Shown here one piece after another: positions 57,790-64,000 of a stretch of DNA of 64,000 nt. Source of the stretch: an uncultured Oscillospiraceae bacterium (GTDB lineage Bacteria; Bacillota; Clostridia; Oscillospirales; Acutalibacteraceae); assembly GCA_900547105.1 (NCBI GenBank), contig URFL01000007.1:1-64000 (forward strand). Direction: 5' to 3'. A program made the translations under genes and the position numbers. Numbering within the stretch: the stretch's first letter is position 1; every line of letters starts with the position of its first letter. The notes under the pieces were generated by a model. That model was not told the DNA's origin. It was given only the letters and a program-made list of their open reading frames with translations, and ran no database searches.

Positions 57790-60700
57790 TTATTCGCTGC
57801 GCAGCGCTGCCACCGGGTCGCTTTTTGCCGCCTTGCGCGAGGGGATTAACCCGCCGATCAGCGTCAGCAGCACACTGAGCAGGATCAGCACGATCGCCGC
57901 CACCGGCGGCAGCGAGGCGTTGATGTCGCTGCGCTCCGCCAGCGAGTGGATCAGCATATTGCCCGGAATCAACAGCAGCAGCGTCAGCGCAATGCCGAGC
58001 ACACCGGCGCACAGACCGATGATAAAGGTTTCGGCATTGAACACCTGCGAAATATTGTTTTTGGAAGCGCCGATCGCGCGCAGAATACCGATCTCCTTTT
58101 TGCGCTCCAATACGCTGATATAGGTGATGACCCCGATCATGATGGAGGACACCACCAGCGAGATGGCCACAAACGCGATCAACACATAGCTGATGGTATC
58201 GATGATCTCGGTGACCGACGACATCAGCGTACCCACCATATCGGTGTAGCGGATCACCTGCTCGGTGGCGCCGGTGGATTCCATGCGGGCATTGTACTCG
58301 TCCAGAATACGAATCACTTCCGCCTTGCCCTCGAAATTTTTGGGATAAATAGCGATCTCGGTCGGCTTGTTTTCGTCGGAATAGCCGAGCACTTTCAAAT
58401 TGTTGTCGTACGAATTACTTTCCGACGACATCAGCGACATCATCAGCTCTTTCAGCTCATCCTCGGTCATGTTCATGCGGATCGCGTTTTGGAACGCATC
58501 CGGCGAAATTTGCAGCGCGCTGCTCATGCGGCTGCCAAGCTCGCTCATCGCCTGTTGCAACGAGACCTGCAGCTGGCTGCTCAACTGGCTTACCATCTGT
58601 TGGATGGCTGCCGCAATCTGCTTTTGCAGCGCGTCACCCATCGAGGTCATGGCGCTGCCCATCATGTCGGAAAAGGCAGCGAACAACTGTTGTTCCAAAT
58701 CCGCTGTGTTGATAATGGTGGGCACTCCCTGTGCGATCAGCTGCTGTGCCTGATCGGTTTGCAAATACGCGGCAATGTGCTCGCCCATCCGGCTTGGGTC
58801 GGGCAGCGCGTTTTTGGCGGCATAGTCCTGATACCCGTTCACCACGGTTGTGGCCAGCTTTTCCAGCTGTTCCGGTGTCAGCTCTATCTGTCCGGCGGCT
58901 TTCAGCACCAGCTGCGCGCCCTCCACCAGCTTTTGCTGACCCTGTTCGGTTTGCAAATACGCCGCCAGATATTCGCCCATCTGGGATGGATCGGTCATAC
59001 CGTTGTCGGCGGCATATTTTTGAAAATCCGCCATAAAATCCTGCAGCACATCGCCTAGCTGCTTGGCGATTACTGCCGCGTTGGCGTTGCTGGACAAAAT
59101 CTCACCAAACGCGTCCGCCAGCTGCTTTTTGCCCTCTTCACTTTGCAAATAGGCGAGAAAATGCTCGCTCAATTTGGAATAATCCGCTTCCGGATGGCTG
59201 GCGGCGTATTGCTGATAGCCGTTTGTCAGCTGATCCAGCAGCTTGCTCGCGTTTTCGGATGAGATGGTGATGGTCAGCTTGTTCAGCAACGCGGTCATAT
59301 CCAGATCGGACAGCTCCGGCATGTCCAGCTGCAAGTCACCCAGCTGGAACAGATCGCCGGTGTTCAGCGCATCGCCGTCCAGCTGCAGCAGCCCGCTGGC
59401 ATCCATGCCGAGCGCGCTGGTATCAAACTGGAACGCTTTTTTCAGCGCGTCCGCATCCACTGTGAACAGATTGGACAGATCCAGCTTACTTTGGTTGTCC
59501 TCGCCAAAGGTGTTGCCGGTCATTACATTGACGGTGGGTTTAGACAGCTGATCCCGCACAATGGGACTGGCGACTGCCTGCTCCATCGTGTGGCGGGTGA
59601 GGGAAGCGGGGTAGCCGATGCCGGATACCAGCATGGGGGCGGTGGCGTTTTCGCTGGGCTGCACCACGCCGACAATAGAGATTTCCTCGCCCTCGGAAAC
59701 CAGCCGCTTCATATACGCCTTGTCGCCGGTTTTGTCTTTCCACACGCGATAGGTCGCGTCGTATTCATAACAGTCCGCGGCGTTGACCAGCCGGAATTTG
59801 GCACTCATCAGCTCGTCGTAGCGATAGGAGCGGATGTCGGTCGGTTCCTGCACCGATTCCTCCGCCAAAAAGTGACGGATCATCTCGTCCAGCTCCACCG
59901 CATCCCGCAGCCCCAGCGTGTACAGCATAAAGTCGTTGATATTGCCGTCGGCGGTCAACACCACCACGCATTCGTTATACTTTTCCGGCCAGCGCCCGGC
60001 TTTGATGTCGTACTGGCTTTGATACAGCGACGCATTCTCCGGCATTTGGTGAAACACATCGGTGTTCATCATCATGGACATCAGACTGTTGGAATTGGCG
60101 GTGGAATCCACCCCCAGCGCCGAAAAAGAGCGGTCGGGATTCACCTGTCGTACACTGTCGCCGTCGGCACGGTAGATATAAGGGGTGCTGCTGTAATTAT
60201 ATTCGATCGCGTTGGTGTAGTTATCAATACAGCTTTTGCCCTGTTCCAGATAGGTTTTCAGCGACGCCAGATCGTTGGCTTCCACCTTGGAGAACATACT
60301 GGTGATGCGCTGCGATACACCCACCGGCCCATCGTCGCTTTTGACCGTGTTGTTGCTGCCGTCGCCCATCAGCGCGGTCATATCCACACCGGAGCTTTGA
60401 ATCTGCACCGGATATTTGGATAGCGTGTCTTTTTCGATCGATTGAATATACACGCTCACACCGTTGGACAGCGCCAAAATCAGCGCAATGCCGATGATGC
60501 CGATGGAACCGGCAAACGAGGTGAGCAGGGTGCGCGCTTTTTTGGTGCGCAGGTTGTTGAAACTCAGCGATAGCGAAGTGAGCAACGACATGGACGATCG
60601 CCCCATGTTTTTGTGCACCGGCGGCTGCTCGCTCGCGGCGGTCACCTCAAACGGGTCGGAATCGTCCGCGATGCGTCCGTCCTTTAACTTAACAATGCGG

Positions 60701-61323
60701 GTGGCATACGCCTCCGCCAGCTCGGGGTTGTGGGTCACCATCACCACCAACCGGTCGCGTGCCACCTCTTTGAGCAGCTCCATCACCTGCACGCTGGTTT
60801 CGCTGTCCAGCGCACCGGTCGGCTCGTCCGCCAGCAAAATGTCCGGATCGTTGACCAGCGCGCGGGCGATCGCCACCCGCTGCATCTGCCCGCCAGACAT
60901 CTGCCCCGGCTTTTTGTGCATCTGCTGCCCCAGCCCCACCTGCTCCAACGCGCGCTTGGCGCGCTGCCGCCGCTCGGCTTTGGATACGCCGGAAATGGTC
61001 AACGCCAGCTCCACATTGGCGAGCACCGTCTGATGGGGAATCAGATTGTAGCTTTGAAACACAAACCCCACCGTGTGGTTGCGATAGGAATCCCAGTCGC
61101 GATCCTTGTACTTTTTGGTGGAGATGCCGTTGATGATCAAATCGCCGCTGTCGTAGCGATCCAACCCGCCGATCACATTCAGAAGGGTGGTTTTGCCGGA
61201 GCCGCTGGGCCCCAAAATAGCAACGAACTCGTTTTCGCGCAGATTCAAACTGACGCCGTCCAGAGCCTTTTGTACCAATCCGCCGGTTTTGTATTGCTTG
61301 TGTATGTTCTGAATCTGCAGCAT
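57790..61323 (-). CDS. Giant ABC ATPase-permease fusion (MacB/FtsX type)
   Basis: An 1177-residue fusion. Residues 1-225 are a LolD/MacB-like ATPase: GPSGSGKTTLLNVIGG, MSGGQMQRVAIARAL, ILLADEPTGALD. A membrane helix near 265-290 is followed by a long external region, then three C-terminal helices (about 1050-1170) of an FtsX domain ending GGLIPSRKAAKSDPVAALRSE. The external part contains three 64-residue helical repeats. Such transporters export peptides or lipids, or sense antimicrobial peptides through mechanotransmission. No two-component system is adjacent. Confidence 0.9.
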   Translation of the reverse strand: MLQIQNIHKQYKTGGLVQKALDGVSLNLRENEFVAILGPSGSGKTTLLNVIGGLDRYDSGDLIINGISTKKYKDRDWDSYRNHTVGFVFQSYNLIPHQTVLANVELALTISGVSKAERRQRAKRALEQVGLGQQMHKKPGQMSGGQMQRVAIARALVNDPDILLADEPTGALDSETSVQVMELLKEVARDRLVVMVTHNPELAEAYATRIVKLKDGRIADDSDPFEVTAASEQPPVHKNMGRSSMSLLTSLSLSFNNLRTKKARTLLTSFAGSIGIIGIALILALSNGVSVYIQSIEKDTLSKYPVQIQSSGVDMTALMGDGSNNTVKSDDGPVGVSQRITSMFSKVEANDLASLKTYLEQGKSCIDNYTNAIEYNYSSTPYIYRADGDSVRQVNPDRSFSALGVDSTANSNSLMSMMMNTDVFHQMPENASLYQSQYDIKAGRWPEKYNECVVVLTADGNINDFMLYTLGLRDAVELDEMIRHFLAEESVQEPTDIRSYRYDELMSAKFRLVNAADCYEYDATYRVWKDKTGDKAYMKRLVSEGEEISIVGVVQPSENATAPMLVSGIGYPASLTRHTMEQAVASPIVRDQLSKPTVNVMTGNTFGEDNQSKLDLSNLFTVDADALKKAFQFDTSALGMDASGLLQLDGDALNTGDLFQLGDLQLDMPELSDLDMTALLNKLTITISSENASKLLDQLTNGYQQYAASHPEADYSKLSEHFLAYLQSEEGKKQLADAFGEILSSNANAAVIAKQLGDVLQDFMADFQKYAADNGMTDPSQMGEYLAAYLQTEQGQQKLVEGAQLVLKAAGQIELTPEQLEKLATTVVNGYQDYAAKNALPDPSRMGEHIAAYLQTDQAQQLIAQGVPTIINTADLEQQLFAAFSDMMGSAMTSMGDALQKQIAAAIQQMVSQLSSQLQVSLQQAMSELGSRMSSALQISPDAFQNAIRMNMTEDELKELMMSLMSSESNSYDNNLKVLGYSDENKPTEIAIYPKNFEGKAEVIRILDEYNARMESTGATEQVIRYTDMVGTLMSSVTEIIDTISYVLIAFVAISLVVSSIMIGVITYISVLERKKEIGILRAIGASKNNISQVFNAETFIIGLCAGVLGIALTLLLLIPGNMLIHSLAERSDINASLPPVAAIVLILLSVLLTLIGGLIPSRKAAKSDPVAALRSE
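58700..59280 (-). repeat. Three tandem 192-bp coding repeats inside the ABC fusion
   Basis: The segment beginning GCAAATA on the plus strand recurs at 58761, 58953 and 59145, exactly 192 bp (64 codons) apart. Each unit encodes a (Y/N)GYQxYAA...MGE(Y/H)xAAYLQTxxxQ-like helical module, and copies 1 and 2 are the most alike. Confidence 0.75.
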
Positions 61324-61466
61324 AACCTAACTCCTTTTCGGTGGCAACCCCCGCAACCGGCGGGGGGGAGCGAGCGCCCACGCCCGCCAATTTCCAGTAT
61401 ACTTCCATTATACCAAACCCACCCCGGGCGAATATGACCAAATGTTGAATTTTCCCCATACGAAAA

Positions 61467-61496
61467 AGCGGCCATCCATATTGGATGACCGCTTGA
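61467..61496 (-). terminator. Terminator of the NagZ-like gene
   Basis: Read on the minus strand: AAGCGGTCATCC, AATAT loop, GGATGGCCGCTT, then TTTCG. Confidence 0.75.
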
Positions 61497-61503
61497 AGCG
61501 CTA

Positions 61504-62799
61504 TTAGAATTGTTCCGGATCCACAACGCCGTATTTGATCTTCAACTGCAAAATACGCAGCACACTTTGGTCGATGCGGTCGGTGCTGATGTTGCCGTTG
61601 TTTACCGCGTTCAAAATACCGTTGTACGCCTTTGCCAGATCCTGCGGCATCAAAATGATGTCCACGCCGGCGTTGATCGCCTTGACCGCCGCTTCAGCAG
61701 GAGAGTAGTCCTGCACAATGGCGCCCATGCTCATAGAGTCGGTAATGACCACGCCGTCATAACCCAATTCTCCACGCAGCTTGTCGGTAATCATCTCGCG
61801 CGAGAGGGAAGAGGGAAGCCCGTCCGAAGTGACATTGACGGCGGTGATATGCGCCGCCATCACCATATCGGTTTTGTTCAGCGCCGCAATAAACGGCACC
61901 AGGTCGCAGCTTTTCAGCTGCGACCATGTTTTCTCAACCTTGACATATCCGCTATGGGTGTCGGCGGTAGTGTCGCCGTGACCGGGAAAATGCTTGATAC
62001 ATCCCATCACGCCGGACTCGTGCATCCCATCCAGCTGGGCGCAGACCATCTTGCCGACCAGCGTGGGATCATCGCCGAACGAGCGGGTGCCAATGATCAC
62101 ATTGTTGGGGTTGGTATTGGTGTCGGCATCCGGCGCAAAGTCGAGGTTGAATCCCAGCGGTCTCAAATATCCGCCAATCGTTTTGCCCACCGCTTTGGCG
62201 TTGGCGGTATCGCCGGTGTCACCAATCGCCCCCATGCTGTCGTAAGTCGGCACATCAAAATAACCGGAGTTGGCGACCCGCGAAACCAATCCACCTTCTT
62301 CGTCCACCGATACAAACAACGGGATGCGGCTGGCAGTTTGCATATCGGCGATAAAGGTGGGAAGCTGGCTGGCAGAGGAAATGTTTTTGCCAAACAGCGC
62401 AACACCGCCGACCGGATATTTTGCCAGCTGTGTTTTCATCGCCTTGGTCAGTTCGGTTACACCGTAGTCGGAGGCGTTGTTGATTTGATCGCTGGTGAGA
62501 TTGGTGCAAAGGCTTTCGGGGCGAATGATAAACAGCTGCCCGATTTTTTGCTCCAGCGTCATGTTGTCCAGCATATCCTGTGCACTGGTCGCATGATGAG
62601 CAGCCGTTGTGGGGACTTGCGTTGGTGGTGTTGTGGTCGTAGTTGTGGTTGCGACCGTTGTGTTTGCGGTAGTGGTGGCTGTCGTTGCGGCAGTGGTGGT
62701 TGTGGCGACCGCAGGCACGGCGCTTTGGCTGATGCCGCAACCGCTTAACATTAGTGCTCCGGTTGCTATCCCAGCCAAAATGGCTTGTTTTAGCTTCAT
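61504..62799 (-). CDS. Family 3 beta-N-acetylhexosaminidase lipoprotein (NagZ-like)
   Basis: A 431-residue secreted lipoprotein. Lipobox LSGC near residue 20, then a long Thr/Val-rich linker (about 28-65), then the GH3 barrel: MTLEQKIGQLFII, GCIKHFPGHGDTTADTH with the acid/base His, and VVITDSMSMGAI with the nucleophile Asp. Acts outside the cell on GlcNAc-MurNAc fragments, as NagZ does in Gram-positives that recycle wall. No C-terminal domain. Confidence 0.88.
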   Translation of the reverse strand: MKLKQAILAGIATGALMLSGCGISQSAVPAVATTTTAATTATTTANTTVATTTTTTTPPTQVPTTAAHHATSAQDMLDNMTLEQKIGQLFIIRPESLCTNLTSDQINNASDYGVTELTKAMKTQLAKYPVGGVALFGKNISSASQLPTFIADMQTASRIPLFVSVDEEGGLVSRVANSGYFDVPTYDSMGAIGDTGDTANAKAVGKTIGGYLRPLGFNLDFAPDADTNTNPNNVIIGTRSFGDDPTLVGKMVCAQLDGMHESGVMGCIKHFPGHGDTTADTHSGYVKVEKTWSQLKSCDLVPFIAALNKTDMVMAAHITAVNVTSDGLPSSLSREMITDKLRGELGYDGVVITDSMSMGAIVQDYSPAEAAVKAINAGVDIILMPQDLAKAYNGILNAVNNGNISTDRIDQSVLRILQLKIKYGVVDPEQF

Positions 62800-62881
62800 G
62801 ATTCGTCTCCTTTTGAGTAGATGAAAAATGGTGTCGGTTTTATAAAAAGAACAGACACCACAAGTGCGATGTCTGTTCTTT

Positions 62882-62957
62882 TGGCAGGGGCAGAAGGACT
62901 TGAACCCTCGGCACGCGGTTTTGGAGACCGCTGCTCTACCAACTGAGCTATACCCCT
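62882..62957 (-). tRNA. tRNA-Trp (anticodon CCA)
   Basis: Reverse complement folds as acceptor AGGGGTA/TGCCCCT, anticodon arm GCGGT-CTCCAAA-ACCGC, T-loop TTCAAGT, encoded CCA. Confidence 0.94.
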
Positions 62958-63017
62958 ATATACAATATAAACAGAGAAAGCGGAGACCGCGACGATCTTG
63001 CCGCTTGCCCTGCCGTT

Positions 63018-63094
63018 TGGTGGGCCTTCAGGGACTCGAACCCGGGACCGACCGGTTATGAGCCGGTTGCTCTAACCAACTGAGCTAAAGGCCC
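63018..63094 (-). tRNA. tRNA with anticodon CAT (elongator Met or Ile2)
   Basis: Reverse complement gives acceptor GGGCCTT/AAGGCCC, anticodon arm ACCGG-CTCATAA-CCGGT, encoded CCA. It is not the initiator: the acceptor is fully paired. The body resembles Firmicute tRNA-Ile2, in which TilS modifies the C, but tRNA-Met is possible. Confidence 0.88.
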
Positions 63095-63343
63095 ATTTTC
63101 TGCATCCCGGCGTACCGTACCAAGCGGAACGGCCAAGGTACGCATTACATTTTACCATAAAAAATCGACTTGTCAAGTGTTTTCGGCGTTTTTATCTGTC
63201 TTTCCGCGCCTCTTTTTGCATAACAGAAGTACATACGCGCAGTCCGTTTATATAGCGGTCGAAAAGGCGAAAGCGATAGTGGACGAAAGCTCTTTAGCTA
63301 TTGCCTTTTTCGTTACCTCATTATAAATGAGAACGAAGAAATA

Positions 63344-63363
63344 TTTCGCAAAATGTTGCGAAA
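63344..63363. promoter_or_regulatory. Perfect inverted repeat, operator-like
   Basis: TTTCGCAA-AATG-TTGCGAAA, 8-bp arms, centred about 60 bp upstream of the -35 box of the Cro-like gene. A plausible repressor site; binding protein unknown. Confidence 0.45.
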
Positions 63364-63410
63364 CCTTGCTTTTATTAAGTGATACCTTTTCAAACATTAG
63401 CGAAAGTACA

Positions 63411-63439
63411 TTGCAAAAAGAGCTGCGCTGCGTTATAAT
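63411..63439 (+). promoter_or_regulatory. Promoter of the Cro-like gene
   Basis: TTGCAA (63411-63416), 17-nt spacer, TATAAT (63434-63439). Confidence 0.7.
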
Positions 63440-63496
63440 GCTTTTAGCAGTACAAGGCATTCTCCGAAAAAAATATGTATATACGAGGCGAGTGAA

Positions 63497-63730
63497 ATGG
63501 TCAACATATCCATCAGTTATAATCGGTTATGGAAGCTGCTGGTCGACAAGAAAATGAGCAAGGCGGATTTGCGCAGAGCGGCGGAGATTTCTCCGAACAC
63601 GATGACAAAGCTGCGTCGCGACGAAGAAGTTTCTATGGCTGTGTTGAAAAGAATATGCGAATATCTGGAGTGCAATATCGGCGATATTTGCGATTTTGTT
63701 CCGGTGCCGAATGAGGAGGTGGACGCTTGA
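63497..63730 (+). CDS. Cro/C1-type HTH transcriptional regulator
   Basis: A 77-residue single-domain regulator of the YozG-like group. ISYNRLWKLLVDKKMSKADLRRAAEIS and TMTKLRRDEEVSMAVLKRICEYLECNIGDI form the five-helix HTH fold. It usually precedes another gene that it may control; here its stop overlaps the TTG start of a gene running off the window (TTGA). Confidence 0.88.
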   Translation: MVNISISYNRLWKLLVDKKMSKADLRRAAEISPNTMTKLRRDEEVSMAVLKRICEYLECNIGDICDFVPVPNEEVDA

Positions 63731-64000
63731 TAACGGAACCGCTTTTGCTGGAATGTGAGCAATATATCCGAAACGGAGGCATCCTTGCCGGTTCATCCTT
63801 TGGGAGAATCGAAATACCCTTCCACAAGATGATGGACATGGATACCGATGCCGCAGAACAGTATTTGCAGCAAAACAGGGAGCATAGCTTTACAGAATTG
63901 CTGTTTGCGTTCATTGACCGCACCGGACAGAAAGACAGCGATATTTATAAAAAAGCGTTGATTGACCGGCGGCTGTTTTCCAAGATACGGTCAAACAAAA
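63727..64000 (+). CDS. Hypothetical protein, partial (cut by window edge)
   Basis: At least 91 residues from TTG 63727, running beyond the window. The visible part ends DIYKKALIDRRLFSKIRSNK, which resembles a C-terminal module found in several clostridial proteins next to small HTH regulators; family name not certain. It overlaps the regulator gene, so the two are coupled. AT-richer than the chromosomal average here. Confidence 0.55.
   Translation, partial: MITEPLLLECEQYIRNGGILAGSSFGRIEIPFHKMMDMDTDAAEQYLQQNREHSFTELLFAFIDRTGQKDSDIYKKALIDRRLFSKIRSNK

Larger units (their letters stand above)
63095..63496. other. Intergenic region upstream of the Cro-like gene
   Basis: No gene seen. It holds an imperfect inverted repeat around 63255-63310, a perfect palindrome at 63344-63363, and the promoter at 63411-63439. 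Confidence 0.5.

Noticed and set aside
57946..62748. Plus-strand frames opposite the ABC fusion and the NagZ-like gene
   Set aside because: Antisense shadows; the minus-strand genes carry complete catalytic motifs.
1..64000. CRISPR arrays, insertion sequences and rRNA genes
   Set aside because: No regularly spaced direct repeats, transposase motifs or rRNA sequence were seen on either strand.

Overview
The window looks like chromosome from an endospore-forming anaerobic Firmicute, most likely Clostridia of the Oscillospiraceae/Ruminococcaceae type. Evidence: sporulation genes (sigG, spoIIGA-sigE, yabP-yabQ, a YlmC/YmxH-like gene, an alpha/beta SASP), Gram-positive PolC, a CIRCE-controlled groESL operon, a dockerin-bearing CotH protein, a short HisG with HisZ, and abundant glycoside hydrolases. 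Coding DNA is mostly GC-rich; the AT-richer stretches (about 1.9-3.5 kb, 48.3-49.0 kb, 63.1-64.0 kb) look acquired. Identities come from reading motifs and family resemblance only; no database search was run.

Layout. 1-3.5 kb: one end of a prophage-like element, a tightly overlapping cassette of small genes (methylase-like protein, coiled-coil protein, zinc-ribbon protein, YopX) behind one strong promoter with operator-like repeats, ending beside the 3' end of tRNA-Ala. 3.8-6.2 kb: SsuABC-like ABC importer on the minus strand. 6.4-9.9 kb: malic enzyme, a secreted repeat protein and an overlapping 47-aa peptide. 9.9-16 kb: sigG, YlmC-like gene, murA, WalJ-like hydrolase, rlmH, rpsB, tsf. 16-22.8 kb: GH31 glucosidase, groES-groEL, dockerin-CBM-CotH protein. 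22.9-24.8 kb: rqcP-yabP-yabQ-divIC-yabR. 24.9-37.7 kb: fumarase alpha subunit, rRNA methyltransferase, then pyrH-frr-uppS-cdsA-dxr-rseP-ispG-polC, joining translation, isoprenoid and lipid precursors and replication in the usual Firmicute order.

37.9-44.1 kb: histidine operon hisZ-G-D-C-B-(A-I fusion)-E, without hisH and hisF. 44.1-49.6 kb: YihY membrane protein, GH3 glucosidase with a PduL-like phosphotransacylase, a small toxin-immunity-like cassette, a DUF436 gene. 49.7-52.6 kb: SASP, tRNA-Arg, Cu/Zn-SOD-like gene, spoIIGA-sigE. 52.8-56.1 kb: tRNA-Lys, then a structured leader resembling an attenuator ahead of an MBOAT/DHHW polysaccharide O-acetylation pair. 56.1-62.8 kb, all minus strand: HD protein, flavin reductase, MerR regulator, a giant ABC ATPase-permease fusion, a NagZ-like lipoprotein. 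62.9-64 kb: tRNA-Trp, a CAT-anticodon tRNA, a Cro-like regulator and a gene cut by the window edge.

Most notable: the deaminase-like/immunity cassette whose frame depends on an A6 run after the start codon; the leader before the MBOAT gene; an apparent T7 frameshift in the phage cassette; the HisA-HisI fusion in an operon lacking hisH/hisF; and a methylase-like protein without a recognisable catalytic motif IV.
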